Assembly (NCBI RefSeq): GCF_003201355.1
Contig: NZ_QICL01000001.1
Span: 124,001 to 188,000, forward strand
Source of the DNA: Indolivaga alginatilytica
Lineage (GTDB): Bacteria; Bacteroidota; Bacteroidia; Bacteroidales; Dysgonomonadaceae
DNA length: 64,000 nucleotides
Direction of reading: 5' to 3'
In this document: piece after piece, positions 1-8,794 of the stretch
Layout of the letters: each line of letters starts with the position of its first letter
Numbering within the stretch: position 1 is the stretch's first letter
Notes under the pieces: generated by a model
What the model was told of the DNA's origin: nothing
What the model saw: only the letters and a program-made list of their open reading frames with translations
Databases searched by the model: none
Program-made: the position numbers and the translations under genes

Positions 1-515
1 GTACCTGTTTCTGTAGAGTCGCCTAAGATCTGAACCTCATGCAATGGCTTTCCGCAAGAGAAATCCAACATATGTATTTTACCTTCTCTGCGAACTTCTG
101 CTTTCAGATAAGTAGATAATGCATTCACACATGACACCCCTACTCCGTGCAGACCTCCTGATACTTTATAAGTCCCTTTATCGAACTTACCTCCGGCATG
201 CAGAACTGTCAATACAACTTCGAGAGCCGATTTTTGCTCCTTCTCCATTATACCTACAGGAATACCCCGTCCGTTGTCCCATACCGAAATAGAGTTATCC
301 TCTAAAATCGTCACTCTGATATCATTACAATAACCCGCTAAAGCCTCATCAATAGAGTTATCGACGACTTCGTAAACCAAGTGATGTAAACCTTTTTCAC
401 CTATATCGCCAATATACATGGCTGGTCTCTTTCTAACAGCCTCAAGACCTTCTAATACTTGAATATTGTCGGCGGAATACGAGCCGCTTGCTAGATTTTT
501 TTCGTTATCTGTCAT
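1..515 (-). CDS. gyrB: DNA gyrase subunit B, N-terminal part (cut by window edge)
   Basis: The reading frame opens at an ATG at 513-515 and stays open for 171 codons to the left edge, so this is a truncation by the window and not a pseudogene. The translation shows the GHKL ATPase signatures of type II topoisomerases: [14 protein letters not shown] near residue 24, the magnesium and ATP-binding stretch [22 protein letters not shown], and the ATP lid [15 protein letters not shown]. GyrB pairs with GyrA to introduce negative supercoils. ParE has a similar N-terminus; the AMYIGD and EALAGYC wording favours GyrB. A TATATTTG -7 element lies 72 nt upstream. Confidence 0.93.
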   Translation of the reverse strand, partial: MTDNEKNLASGSYSADNIQVLEGLEAVRKRPAMYIGDIGEKGLHHLVYEVVDNSIDEALAGYCNDIRVTILEDNSISVWDNGRGIPVGIMEKEQKSALEVVLTVLHAGGKFDKGTYKVSGGLHGVGVSCVNALSTYLKAEVRREGKIHMLDFSCGKPLHEVQILGDSTETG

Positions 516-586
516 TTTATTTCATTTAGCTTGCATCTTTCAGGAAGGTTTGAACAGAAGTGCACGAACCCTTCAAAAAAAGCAAA

Positions 587-594
587 CAAATATA
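587..594 (-). promoter_or_regulatory. Putative gyrB promoter (-7 element)
   Basis: The minus strand reads TATATTTG, matching the Bacteroidota -7 consensus TAnnTTTG. No clear TTTG -33 box is seen at the right distance, so the call rests on the -7 match and the position 72 nt before the start codon. Confidence 0.45.
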
Positions 595-675
595 CAAAAA
601 ATTACCCTTATAAACAAGTCGATTAGCATATCATAATCTCAAAAAAACATAACATAAAAACATTTACATTTCTAC

Positions 676-715
676 AAAAAAACACGCTCGCAATCAACGA
701 TATGACTACGAGCGT
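676..715 (-). terminator. Rho-independent terminator behind the small exported protein gene
   Basis: Arms ACGCTCG (684-690) and CGAGCGT (709-715) form a perfect 7-bp stem. On the minus strand the stem is followed by a run of seven T (676-682). It lies just after the stop of the gene at 750-962 and separates it from gyrB. Confidence 0.8.
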
Positions 716-749
716 ACTCCTCAGACAAAAGTCCGATTTTTATTCTATT

Positions 750-962
750 TTACTTCTTCTTGGCTGTTGAAGAAGATTCTTTCTTGTCAGTTTTTTCTGT
801 GCAAGTGCCTTTTTTGTCGGCATCTTTCTTCTTTGAGCAGCAAGATTTTGTTTCTTCTGTTTTAGGCTTGTCAGCTTTTGCTGGTTTTGCATCCTGAGCC
901 ATAACTGCGCTTGAAGCCAACAACGCACAAGACATTACTAATGATAAAGCTATTTTTTTCAT
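750..962 (-). CDS. Small exported Lys/Cys-rich protein, function unknown
   Basis: A 70-residue protein. Residues 1-22 look like a Sec signal peptide (MKKIALSLVMSCALLASSAVMA with a cleavage-type AMA). The mature part of about 48 residues is almost entirely polar: Lys-rich, with Thr, Ser, Asp and Glu, a CC pair (SCCSKKK) and a third cysteine (GTCTEK). It is single-copy and monocistronic, with its own TATATTTG promoter (1013-1020) and a strong terminator (676-715), which supports a real gene. I recognise no family. A cationic periplasmic or metal-binding role is conceivable but unsupported. A 62-residue frame on the same strand across it is a shadow. Confidence 0.7.
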   Translation of the reverse strand: MKKIALSLVMSCALLASSAVMAQDAKPAKADKPKTEETKSCCSKKKDADKKGTCTEKTDKKESSSTAKKK

Positions 963-1012
963 AATTCAAAACAATTTAATTGTGTTATACTTTTCTAAAC
1001 ATTAGAAAGACA

Positions 1013-1020
1013 CAAATATA
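1013..1020 (-). promoter_or_regulatory. Putative promoter of the small exported protein
   Basis: The minus strand reads TATATTTG 51 nt upstream of the ATG at 962, matching TAnnTTTG. No convincing -33 box. Confidence 0.45.
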
Positions 1021-1136
1021 GTATATATCACAGAAAATGGGTCAATCTGCTCAACTTTTAGTTTAAATTAATCTTTTGGAACATTTCACAACAAAACACC
1101 TCCAACAGATCATAACAGAGGGTTAAACAAATAGCA

Positions 1137-1166
1137 AAAAGGCCAAACTTAAAAGTTCGACCTTTT
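1137..1166 (-). terminator. rpsT terminator
   Basis: AAAAGGCCAAACTT and AAGTTCGACCTTTT form a 14-position stem with two imperfect pairs, followed on the minus strand by TTTTT. It lies 24 bp past the rpsT stop codon. Confidence 0.75.
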
Positions 1167-1189
1167 GTATTATTTTCAGATATAATTTC

Positions 1190-1441
1190 TTATAAAGAAT
1201 TCATATAATGAGCAAGCTTAGATTTCAAATTAGCTGCTTTATTCTTATGAATAACATTCTTTTTAGCTAATTTATCAAGCATTGAAGATACAGATGGATA
1301 TAATTTTCTAGCTTCATCTTTATCAGTCAAAGCACGAAACTTTTTCACCGAACTACGAGTTGTTCTAGCCACATATCTATTACGCAGACGTTTTACATCT
1401 GTTTGTCTTATTCTTTTTATCGAAGATTTATGATTTGCCAT
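1190..1441 (-). CDS. rpsT: 30S ribosomal protein S20
   Basis: An 83-residue, very basic protein with the typical S20 start [22 protein letters not shown] and the helical body ending in the Lys-rich [17 protein letters not shown] segment. S20 binds 16S rRNA helices during early assembly of the small subunit. Length matches the family (about 84). The gene lies 42 bp downstream of tRNA-Glu on the same strand with no terminator between, and the only strong promoter is upstream of the tRNA, so the two are probably co-transcribed. Confidence 0.96.
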   Translation of the reverse strand: MANHKSSIKRIRQTDVKRLRNRYVARTTRSSVKKFRALTDKDEARKLYPSVSSMLDKLAKKNVIHKNKAANLKSKLAHYMNSL

Positions 1442-1483
1442 TTGACTAATCTATTTCCTTGTTTAATTTCTATTTCTTTTTTG

Positions 1484-1555
1484 TAGTCCATAGGGGAGTC
1501 GAACCCCTCTTTCCAGGATGAAAACCTGGCGTCCTAACCGATAGACGAATGGACC
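1484..1555 (-). tRNA. tRNA-Glu (anticodon TTC)
   Basis: A 72-nt cloverleaf on the minus strand. The acceptor arm GGTCCAT pairs with ATGGACT (one G-T at position 1-72), the anticodon stem CCAGG/CCTGG encloses loop TTTTCAT with anticodon TTC, and the T-arm contains GGTTCGACTCC. The discriminator base is A and the 3' CCA is not encoded. It sits directly upstream of rpsT and carries the shared promoter. Confidence 0.95.
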
Positions 1556-1610
1556 AATTTGTGAGTTACAGCTTGACTTTTCAAGTGTCGTTATCTCTCG
1601 ATTGCGGATG

Positions 1611-1641
1611 CAAAGGTAGTGGATATTTCTATTCCTGCAAA
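1611..1641 (-). promoter_or_regulatory. Promoter of tRNA-Glu and rpsT, full -33/-7 match
   Basis: On the minus strand TTTG (1641-1638) is followed after 19 bp by TACCTTTG (1618-1611). This matches both elements of the Bacteroides consensus (TTTG-N19-TAnnTTTG) and is the best promoter in the window. It lies 56 bp before the tRNA 5' end. Confidence 0.8.
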
Positions 1642-1727
1642 CATTCTCAATACTTTTTTTCGAAAAAATTAGCCATAAAACCCTAAAATTTTAAGAATCA
1701 AGAACATAAAAGTACATCTTTTTTTCA

Positions 1728-3236
1728 TTATTTCAAAGCCCGATATGCTTTTCCTATATATTCGATCATATCACTAGGCAACATTCCTTGCTGAGATTTT
1801 GACTTTGCTGCTAAATCTCCTGCCAACCCATGTAAATACACTCCCAAAATTGCCGCATTCAGGGGCAAATATTTTTGAGCAAGTAAAGAAGTTATCATTC
1901 CGGTCAACACATCACCACTTCCGCCGGTCGCCATTCCGGGATTTCCGGTCGAATTAAAGTACACCTTTCGTTCAGGTGTTATAATTGCAGAGTATGCACC
2001 CTTCAATACAATGTAAATATCATACCTGTTCGCAAATTCTCCAGCTTTTTGCAATCGTTCATATCCATTAATAGACACACCCCCCATTAAACGATCGAAT
2101 TCCACAGGATGGGGCGTAATAATACTTTTAGACGGTATCTTTTCTTTGAGTGATTCATCTCCGGCAATTATATTCAGAGCGTCTGCATCGATAACCATCG
2201 GTTTACGATACTTATCAAAAAGATCGGATAATAAATCTTTAGTCTTATCGTCAGTCCCTATACCCGGACCAATACCAATAGCAAACTGATCAATATTGTC
2301 TCCCACACTACTTACATTCTCCGGAAACTCATCAGCCTGAACCATTGCTTCGGGAACAGCAGTTTGCAGGATATCGACCCCACAGCGAGGCACATGCATA
2401 GTAAGTAATCCCACACCAGTCCGCAGACAAGCACGAGCCGACAAAACAGCAGCTCCCATTTTACCATATGAACCTGCAATCAGCAAAGCCTTTCCAAAAG
2501 TTCCTTTATGAGAAAAATTATCTCGTGGTATAGGCAATTGTGTTGCATCCGATTTTTCGATAAAGAACAAATCAGTTTCTTCTTCCTTGATGCATTTTTC
2601 ACACAACCCGATATTCACGACCGTCATTTTCTTACAATAATTCGCACTGTCGGGCAGCAGTAAAGAAAGTTTTGGAAATTGGAAAGTAAATACTTTTTCC
2701 GCCTTAATAATACCTTCAGGATTATTACTTGCATTATCCTCAACAAACATACCCGAGGGCATATCAACAGAATACACCTTATTATGTGAGGCATTAATTA
2801 CCGTTACAACATCCAGATAGACACCCTCCAAGGGACGGTTAAGACCCGACCCGAACAATCCATCGATAACAATGCAATCCTCAGGAATATGCGGTATATC
2901 CTGATTTTCTTTAATAAGCTTCACGTCAGTCAGTCGCTCCAGACATTCTTTATTCACCAGGCAATCATCAGAAAACAGCTCGTCAGGAGCAACAATATAT
3001 ACGTATAATTTAAAATGTCTCGATAGAAGTATACGGGCAATAGCCAGTGCATCGCCTCCATTATTACCCGTTCCGGCAAAAACAAGTATACATTGATCGG
3101 GGTCTAAAAACCGGATGAGCTTTTCTGCAACTGCAAGCGAAGCTCTTTCCATCAAATCTATAGATGTAATGCCCTGATTGATGACCGTACAACCATCGAT
3201 CTTCTTGATCTGAGATACATTAAAAATCTTAACCAT
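1728..3236 (-). CDS. nnr: Bifunctional NAD(P)H-hydrate epimerase / ADP-dependent dehydratase
   Basis: A 502-residue fusion. Residues 1 to about 215 are the YjeF_N epimerase domain with GTGNNGGDA (55-63) and DGLFGSG. The rest is the ribokinase-like dehydratase domain with GSYGKMGAAVLSARA, GIGPGIG, VIDADALNIIAG, ITPHPVEF and the catalytic NPGMATGGSGDVLTG. Together they repair hydrated NAD(P)HX: the epimerase equilibrates R and S forms and the dehydratase restores NAD(P)H using ADP. The length fits the bacterial fused form (about 500). Both active-site regions look intact. Confidence 0.95.
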   Translation of the reverse strand: MVKIFNVSQIKKIDGCTVINQGITSIDLMERASLAVAEKLIRFLDPDQCILVFAGTGNNGGDALAIARILLSRHFKLYVYIVAPDELFSDDCLVNKECLERLTDVKLIKENQDIPHIPEDCIVIDGLFGSGLNRPLEGVYLDVVTVINASHNKVYSVDMPSGMFVEDNASNNPEGIIKAEKVFTFQFPKLSLLLPDSANYCKKMTVVNIGLCEKCIKEEETDLFFIEKSDATQLPIPRDNFSHKGTFGKALLIAGSYGKMGAAVLSARACLRTGVGLLTMHVPRCGVDILQTAVPEAMVQADEFPENVSSVGDNIDQFAIGIGPGIGTDDKTKDLLSDLFDKYRKPMVIDADALNIIAGDESLKEKIPSKSIITPHPVEFDRLMGGVSINGYERLQKAGEFANRYDIYIVLKGAYSAIITPERKVYFNSTGNPGMATGGSGDVLTGMITSLLAQKYLPLNAAILGVYLHGLAGDLAAKSKSQQGMLPSDMIEYIGKAYRALK

Positions 3237-3266
3237 AACTTAGTTCTTATAAAAAAAAACACTTAC

Positions 3267-4001
3267 TTATAAAGGATCATCAAATATTGCAAATTGCAGT
3301 GCCTGAGGATAGTAAAAGGCTAAACGTTTTTCACCATTATATTCAAACAAAATAGCCTTACCAGCCGCCAAGTATTTACTGTAAAGGATTCTAATTTTGG
3401 CAGCATCATATCCGGTTACTTTGCCCAATCCCTTCATCAAGTCGGCCAAACTATTACTTTTTAGAGGTATCCAATTCAGCTGATTCTGTTTTGCTGCATT
3501 ACTGCCATTCCATTCGAAACTATCCATTAATCTCGAATAAGCCAGATTCTCGGAATCGGAGCCTAAAGACGCTTCACTTTTGATAAGCTTAAAGCCAGAA
3601 TTTGTAGGGAATATTTTAAATATACCTAGATCTTTATTCGGATAAAACTGTTCATTCTTACAAAAGCCACCAATCAGAATAGAATCTACATGTAATAAAA
3701 CACGATCGTCATCTAAAAGTTTAAATTGACCATATACATTCGGGAAACAATCATTACCGCAAGGAGCCGTATAATAAGATCTAAAAGTTCCATCCGGATT
3801 GAAGCTCATCCAATTACCCCAATCGAACGCCTGTTCATCTGATTGAGTAATCCTATATAAGTTATATTCTTGATGATCTTCAATCTGATTATACCATAGA
3901 GATATCAAAAAGTCTATTTTCCATTGACAGATAATACTTTCTTGAGATCGAAGGCTTTGAATACAAGCGAAGAGAAGGATAAGGGAGAAATACTTTTTCA
4001 T
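3267..4001 (-). CDS. Exported hypothetical protein
   Basis: The frame opens at 4046, but the internal ATG at 3999-4001 starts a clean signal peptide (MKKYFSLILLFACIQSLRSQ), so I choose it, giving 244 residues. The mature protein is rich in aromatic residues and has a cysteine cluster (CGNDCFPNVYG and GGFCKNEQF). It ends in a basic and aromatic segment (AILFEYNGEKRLAFYYPQA). No family is recognised. It is 30 bp downstream of nnr on the same strand side, but nnr is transcribed away from it, so no operon link is implied beyond shared strand. Confidence 0.65.
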   Translation of the reverse strand: MKKYFSLILLFACIQSLRSQESIICQWKIDFLISLWYNQIEDHQEYNLYRITQSDEQAFDWGNWMSFNPDGTFRSYYTAPCGNDCFPNVYGQFKLLDDDRVLLHVDSILIGGFCKNEQFYPNKDLGIFKIFPTNSGFKLIKSEASLGSDSENLAYSRLMDSFEWNGSNAAKQNQLNWIPLKSNSLADLMKGLGKVTGYDAAKIRILYSKYLAAGKAILFEYNGEKRLAFYYPQALQFAIFDDPL

Positions 4002-4090
4002 AGATAAGTGAAATTTTAGTGTGTACATACCTAAGTTATACCTCAACAGATATAGTATATAGATTAAGTAAACACTAAAATTCCATACTC

Positions 4091-4105
4091 AAGGTCACAG
4101 ACCTT
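4091..4105 (+). repeat. Dispersed repeat, head palindrome only (copy 1)
   Basis: AAGGTC-ACA-GACCTT followed by TTTTTATT, the head of the dispersed repeat family. It sits 1 bp beyond the stop codon of the SDR gene, and the T-rich part that usually follows the head coincides with the last codons of that gene. No tail is recognisable. Confidence 0.6.
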
Positions 4106-4106
4106 T

Positions 4107-4865
4107 TTATTCCTTGTGGAATACTGTAGCCGAGGCCTGAGCCTTTGCCATCAGCAATATATCTTGCACGTCTACATGATCGGGAGCCGATACCGCATAA
4201 GAAATAGCATCTGCAACATCATCAGCCGTAAGAGGCACAAAGCCATCATATACCTTATCCGCACGATCCCCATCCCCTTTAAAACGTACAAGCGAAAATT
4301 CAGTTTCGGCAGCTCCGGGACAGACCAAAGTTACTTTAATACCATACTTAACCATATCCAAACGCATACCTTCCGACAATGCTTTTACAGCGTGCTTGGT
4401 AGCACAATATACTACACCATTGGCATACACCTCTCTGGATGCAATAGAACCTATATTAATTACATGTCCCGATTTACGTTCGACCATACGGGGAGAGATT
4501 ATACGCGTCACATATAACAGTCCTTTGATATTGGTATCGATCATTCGTTCCCAATCATCCACGACTCCTTCCTGAATAGAATTAAGACCAACAGCCAAGC
4601 CTGCATTATTCACAAGCACATCTACATTCTTCCATCTTTCGGAAAGACTGCCCAGATGTTTTTCAACCTCAGCATAATTACGAACATCAAATTCGAGAGA
4701 AAGCACCTCTGTCTTATATTCTTTTTGAAGTACACTTTCCAGTTCCTGTAATTTTTCTTTTCGGCGTCCGGTGATAATAATGTCAAAACCATCTTTCGCC
4801 AATCTTTCGGCGGTAGCCTTTCCTATACCGGAAGTAGCTCCGGTTATTAATGCAATCTTTTTCAT
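4107..4865 (-). CDS. Short-chain dehydrogenase/reductase, YdfG type
   Basis: A 252-residue classical SDR. The NADP-binding TGATSGIG motif is at residues 8-15, NNAG at 86-89, and the catalytic Ser140-Tyr153-Lys157 triad (YCATK) is complete. RR at residues 34-35 after strand 2 (TGRRKEK) favours NADPH. The overall sequence resembles YdfG-like 3-hydroxy acid / serine dehydrogenases, which oxidise L-allo-threonine or 3-hydroxypropionate; the substrate is inferred from similarity only. Monocistronic. Its upstream 520 bp hold tandem 9-mers, a palindrome and a pair of dispersed repeats. Confidence 0.88.
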   Translation of the reverse strand: MKKIALITGATSGIGKATAERLAKDGFDIIITGRRKEKLQELESVLQKEYKTEVLSLEFDVRNYAEVEKHLGSLSERWKNVDVLVNNAGLAVGLNSIQEGVVDDWERMIDTNIKGLLYVTRIISPRMVERKSGHVINIGSIASREVYANGVVYCATKHAVKALSEGMRLDMVKYGIKVTLVCPGAAETEFSLVRFKGDGDRADKVYDGFVPLTADDVADAISYAVSAPDHVDVQDILLMAKAQASATVFHKE

Positions 4866-5036
4866 TCGTGCTTTATATTTTAAATCTGAGACCTTAAATT
4901 TACAATTCTTTTATGAATGTTAATCAGTTATTACAAAAAGTAAACAATTAAGGTAACAAAAGGAACCGGTAAATGACTAAAAAGTGTCACTTTTCACATT
5001 TACACAAACCGCTACAAATCAACGAATAACAATTCA

Positions 5037-5063
5037 AAAAGTAACAAAAGTGACAAAAGTAAC
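5037..5063. repeat. Three tandem 9-bp iterons upstream of the SDR gene
   Basis: AAAAGTAAC, AAAAGTGAC and AAAAGTAAC follow each other without spacing. The nearby palindrome at 4980-4994 contains the same AAAAGTG half-site, so both may bind one regulator. This is inference from sequence alone. Confidence 0.6.
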
Positions 5064-5149
5064 ACTTTTTTTACAGGTTTATTTTCTGTTATTTTTAAGA
5101 ATCCGTTTAATGTTTACTTATAGATAAACTCAACAACTCACTCGCATTC

Positions 5150-5243
5150 TAAGGTCTCAAACCTTTTTATTGCTTTAGTAAGCACAACAGCAATAGCTTA
5201 TTACAATTCGAAAGTATCTCATTAAAAACTTTCATTTACTTAA
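5150..5243 (+). repeat. Dispersed repeat, near full length, forward (copy 2)
   Basis: Head AAGGTCTCAAACCTT (5151-5165), then TTTTATTGCTTTAGTAAGCA, ending with the TTTACTTAA tail at 5235-5243. The head stem has one A-C mismatch. It faces copy 3 tail to tail. Confidence 0.8.
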
Positions 5244-5301
5244 TATTAAAAGCCTGCTTAAATTTAGGGAATGGCATTGAAGTCTGAAACCTTAGTAAAC
5301 C

Positions 5302-5398
5302 TTATAAGTAATACAAAATATTTAATGCTATATTTTAAAGTTATAACTAACTATCGCTAATCCACTTGCCAAAGCAATAAAAAGGTCTAAGACCTTAA
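5302..5398 (-). repeat. Dispersed repeat, full length, reverse (copy 3)
   Basis: Read on the minus strand: head AAGGTC-TTA-GACCTT (5396-5382), TTTATTGCTTTGGCAAGT, an AT-rich body with ATAGCATTAAATATTTT, and tail TATTACTTATAAG. The TAG stop codon of the methyltransferase gene lies inside the head, so the last residues of that protein are encoded by the repeat. Confidence 0.85.
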
Positions 5399-6106
5399 TT
5401 TGAGATAAAAATCTTTCACGAATTCAGAAAATTCATCCGTATATACATGACGTTCTTTTTCTATAATCAAGTCTGCAACTTCAATATCCTGCTTTATCAT
5501 CGAAAACTCAAGCAATACCCTTTTGGCTTGTAAGTGAGACATCGGATAAACAGTCGTTATTCGAGATACAAACAATCCTGCATTTTGTGCCAGCTCTATC
5601 AATAACTCTTTTTCAGTGTGCGGAAATATCAGGGATAAATAACCGTCAGGAGACAATAAGTGAGCTGAAATATTCATAAATTCTGCCATTGGCAACGAAT
5701 CGGTATGTCGTGCCAGCGTACGCTGCCCGGATGGAGAATGCAAAGAAGACGAAAAATAAGGAGGATTAGATACAATTAAATCGTAATGCTTACCACAGTC
5801 AATTACATAATCCTGCAAGGAAGAATGGACAGACCTTATATTCTTAAAAGACGATTGCTCCACATTCTCGGTCGTTTGCAGTATTGCACCCTCATCTATA
5901 TCAATAGCATCAATAGACAATAGACTATCCGAACGCTGGGCAAGCATTAAAGAGATCAGCCCGGTACCGGTACCAACATCAAGAGCAGTTTTTGCCTCTT
6001 TTATTTTAACCCAGGCACCAAGCAAGACACCATCAGTGCCCACTTTCATGGCACATTTATCGTGGCAGACTGTAAATTTCTTAAAGCTGAAGTATGAATT
6101 AGACAT
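5387..6106 (-). CDS. trmN6: tRNA1(Val) (adenine37-N6)-methyltransferase
   Basis: A 239-residue class I SAM-dependent methyltransferase. The N-terminus FTVCHDKCAMKVGTDGVLLG is the YfiC/TrmN6 signature, SAM motif I is DVGTGTG (43-49), and the amino-methyltransferase motif NPPY is at 114-117. The enzyme methylates N6 of A37 in tRNA-Val in Escherichia coli. The C-terminal residues KLRS and the stop codon fall within dispersed repeat copy 3. It is divergent from lon and shares a symmetric promoter region with it. Confidence 0.9.
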   Translation of the reverse strand: MSNSYFSFKKFTVCHDKCAMKVGTDGVLLGAWVKIKEAKTALDVGTGTGLISLMLAQRSDSLLSIDAIDIDEGAILQTTENVEQSSFKNIRSVHSSLQDYVIDCGKHYDLIVSNPPYFSSSLHSPSGQRTLARHTDSLPMAEFMNISAHLLSPDGYLSLIFPHTEKELLIELAQNAGLFVSRITTVYPMSHLQAKRVLLEFSMIKQDIEVADLIIEKERHVYTDEFSEFVKDFYLKLRS

Positions 6107-6203
6107 AATCGATAATAAGTTATAGACAAATTGTCAACACCGCCCCTTTATAAAGTCAAACAAAACTATACTGGCACAGTATTTGTTAAACTTAAACAGT
6201 AAA

Positions 6204-6232
6204 GCAAAGTTAGCTATTATTATTAACTTTGC
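6204..6232. promoter_or_regulatory. Back-to-back lon / trmN6 promoters in a 9-bp inverted repeat
   Basis: GCAAAGTTA (6204-6212) and TAACTTTGC (6224-6232) are perfect inverted copies separated by 11 bp. Each copy contains a TAACTTTG -7 box, one facing lon (start 52 bp to the right) and one facing trmN6 (start about 98 bp to the left). The symmetry could also serve as an operator. Confidence 0.6.
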
Positions 6233-6283
6233 ACACCTCAAAAATAACAAGAAGCATAACAGGATAAAACCAAATAACATACA

Positions 6284-8767
6284 ATGTTTGAAAATAAAGA
6301 CAGAGATTTTTTTAGTATTGACGGGAACTCTGAGCCTGTAATTTCTATAGTTTCAGACGAATTAGGCAATGTTGATTTTGACATTGACGAAAAGTATCTG
6401 AAAGAAGAAATTCCGGTTCTGGCACTTCGAAACACTATCATCTTCCCTGGAACCAGCCTTCCGATTACAGTAGCCCGACCCAAGTCACTTAAAGCTCTCA
6501 AAAGCTTAAAGAACAAGAAAGGCATTGTAGGAATGGTCTGTCAGAAAGATGCAGAAACAGAAGATCCCGAGCAAAACGATTTATATGACATTGGTGTCAT
6601 CGGGGAAGTTATCCGTATCATTGATATACCCAATGATCCCAATCTGACAGTTATATTACAAGGGAAAAAGCGTTTCAGAATAGATCAGTTAACTGCAACC
6701 GAACCTTTTCTGAAAGCTAAGTATACAATAAAAGAAACAACTGCTGCGGAAAAAGACGATAAAGAATATCAGGTTCTTTTAGAGTCTATTCGTGACCTTA
6801 CCATACATATGCTACGTATGTACGGCGATCCTCCCAAGGATTTAATAACCAAGCTCAACGAAAACTCTAAATCACCGTTACTGGTAAACTATTGCTGTAC
6901 AAACCTGCCTGTGTCGGGTTCTGAAAAACAAGAGTTACTGAATATTGACGATGATAAAAACAGAGCTTATCGTTTGCTTATGATTCTGAACAGGGAAACT
7001 CAAATGCTGGAAATGAAAATGAATATCCAGATGAAAACCCGTGAGGAATTGAATCAGCAGCAAAAGGAATATTTTCTTCAACAACAGATCAAAACTATTC
7101 AGGATGAGTTGGGAGGCAACCCTCAACAAGCCGACATTGATGATCTGAAAGAAAAAGTAAAGACTAAAAAGTGGGATGAGAAAGTAGCTGAAAGCGTAGA
7201 CAAAGAGATTAAAAAACTGGAACGCCTACACCCTCAGTCACCCGACTATTCTACACAATATACCTATTTACAAACCCTATTGGAATTGCCTTGGAACGAA
7301 TACACCAAAGACAATTTCAATTTGAAACACGCTCAGAAAGTACTCGATCGTGACCACTTCGGACTCGAAAAAGTAAAAGAGCGTATCATAGAGCATCTTG
7401 CCGTCTTGAAGTTGAAAGGCGACCTTAAGTCACCTATTATCTGTCTTTACGGCCCTCCGGGAGTAGGAAAAACCTCTCTGGGAAAATCGGTAGCCGAAGC
7501 TCTTAACCGTAAATACGTAAGAGTATCTTTCGGTGGTTTGCACGACGAATCGGAAATCAGAGGACACCGTCGTACTTATATAGGCGCTATGCCCGGACGT
7601 ATCATTCAAAACATACAAAAGGCAGGAGCATCGAACCCTGTATTTGTATTAGACGAAATAGATAAAATAGGTAACGACTTTAGAGGCGATCCTGCATCAG
7701 CTCTTTTGGAAGTGCTTGATCCGGAACAAAACTTCGCTTTCCACGATAACTATCTGAATATCGATTACGATCTGTCGAAAGTACTGTTCATTGCAACAGC
7801 CAATAATGTTTCGGCCATATCGCAACCCCTACTCGACCGTATGGAATTGATCGATATCAGCGGATATATTATGGAAGAAAAGGTAGAGATTGCCCGCAAG
7901 CACCTCATTCCGAAACAACTCGAAAATCATGGTCTAAAGAAAGAGGACATCGATATTCCTAAAAAGACTATCGAAAAGATTATCGAAGACTATACACGCG
8001 AATCGGGCGTACGTTCATTAGATAAGACTTTGGCTAAAATAATGCGTAAAGTGGCTCTGAAAGTAGCTTTAAAAGAAGAATACCCAAAGACTCTGGATGT
8101 TGCAAACCTTAAGGATTATCTGGGTGCAAACAGATTCTCAAGAGACGAATACCAAGGCAACGACTATGCAGGTGTCGTTACGGGCTTAGCTTGGACTTCG
8201 GTCGGTGGTGAAATTCTATTCATTGAAACATCACTGAGCAAAGGAAAAGGAAGTAAATTGACTCTTACCGGAAATCTGGGAGATGTAATGAAAGAATCGG
8301 CTATGCTGGCTCTCGAATACATACATTCTCACAACCAAAGGTTAGGCATCGATGACAGTGTACTCGAAAACTGGAATGTACACGTGCATGTACCCGAAGG
8401 AGCTATTCCGAAAGACGGACCTTCTGCCGGTATTACGATGGTAACCTCTCTGGCTTCGGCATTTACTCAACGCAAGGTAAGACCCAATCTGGCTATGACG
8501 GGCGAAATTACTCTTCGTGGAAAAGTACTTCCTGTAGGCGGTATCCGCGAAAAAATTTTAGCTGCTAAACGTGCAGGCATCAAAGAGATTATCTTGTGTA
8601 AAGAGAACAAGAAAGACATAGAGGAAATAAAAGAACTTTACCTGAAAGGACTTACTTTCCACTATGTTTCTGATATATCTGAGGTTCTGGAAATTGCACT
8701 TCTTAAAGACAAGGTAAAAAACCCTCTGAGTTTTGAGATGAAAGAACCGGAGAAAAAAGATAATTAA
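6284..8767 (+). CDS. lon: ATP-dependent protease La (Lon)
   Basis: An 827-residue LonA. An N-terminal substrate-recognition domain (about residues 45-250, starting [12 protein letters not shown]) is followed by a coiled coil with [19 protein letters not shown], an AAA+ module with Walker A GPPGVGKT (390-397) and Walker B VFVLDEID, and the protease domain with catalytic Ser714 in KDGPSAG and Lys757 in [13 protein letters not shown]. The 43-residue Ser-Lys spacing matches E. coli Lon. It degrades misfolded and regulatory proteins in the cytosol. The TAA stop overlaps the head of dispersed repeat copy 4. Confidence 0.97.
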   Translation: MFENKDRDFFSIDGNSEPVISIVSDELGNVDFDIDEKYLKEEIPVLALRNTIIFPGTSLPITVARPKSLKALKSLKNKKGIVGMVCQKDAETEDPEQNDLYDIGVIGEVIRIIDIPNDPNLTVILQGKKRFRIDQLTATEPFLKAKYTIKETTAAEKDDKEYQVLLESIRDLTIHMLRMYGDPPKDLITKLNENSKSPLLVNYCCTNLPVSGSEKQELLNIDDDKNRAYRLLMILNRETQMLEMKMNIQMKTREELNQQQKEYFLQQQIKTIQDELGGNPQQADIDDLKEKVKTKKWDEKVAESVDKEIKKLERLHPQSPDYSTQYTYLQTLLELPWNEYTKDNFNLKHAQKVLDRDHFGLEKVKERIIEHLAVLKLKGDLKSPIICLYGPPGVGKTSLGKSVAEALNRKYVRVSFGGLHDESEIRGHRRTYIGAMPGRIIQNIQKAGASNPVFVLDEIDKIGNDFRGDPASALLEVLDPEQNFAFHDNYLNIDYDLSKVLFIATANNVSAISQPLLDRMELIDISGYIMEEKVEIARKHLIPKQLENHGLKKEDIDIPKKTIEKIIEDYTRESGVRSLDKTLAKIMRKVALKVALKEEYPKTLDVANLKDYLGANRFSRDEYQGNDYAGVVTGLAWTSVGGEILFIETSLSKGKGSKLTLTGNLGDVMKESAMLALEYIHSHNQRLGIDDSVLENWNVHVHVPEGAIPKDGPSAGITMVTSLASAFTQRKVRPNLAMTGEITLRGKVLPVGGIREKILAAKRAGIKEIILCKENKKDIEEIKELYLKGLTFHYVSDISEVLEIALLKDKVKNPLSFEMKEPEKKDN

Positions 8768-8794
8768 AGGTCTGAAACCTTTCTATCATTAAAA
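8767..8794 (+). repeat. Dispersed repeat head overlapping the lon stop (copy 4, interrupted)
   Basis: AAGGTCTGAAACCTT (8767-8781) begins at the last base of the lon TAA codon and is followed by TCTATCATTAAAA. The body is then replaced by a large unrelated hairpin (8795-8854). A GGCAGTTATAATAA segment near 8861-8876 could be remaining tail. Confidence 0.65.

Larger units (their letters stand above)
4866..5386. other. 521-bp intergenic region with iterons, a palindrome and an inverted pair of repeats
   Basis: No gene seen. Contents from left: a degenerate repeat head (AATCTGAGACCTTAA around 4883-4897); a perfect palindrome AAAAGTGTCACTTTT at 4980-4994; three tandem 9-mers AAAAGTAAC, AAAAGTGAC, AAAAGTAAC at 5037-5063; repeat copy 2 (5150-5243, forward); a degenerate head AGTCTGAAACCTT near 5280-5292; and the start of repeat copy 3 (5302-5398, reverse). 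Confidence 0.7.

Noticed and set aside
1-515. gyrB pseudogene or short protein
   Set aside because: The open frame runs off the window edge; nothing suggests internal damage.
4116-4517. 133-codon plus-strand frame opposite the SDR gene
   Set aside because: Antisense shadow of a clear SDR gene with all catalytic motifs on the other strand.
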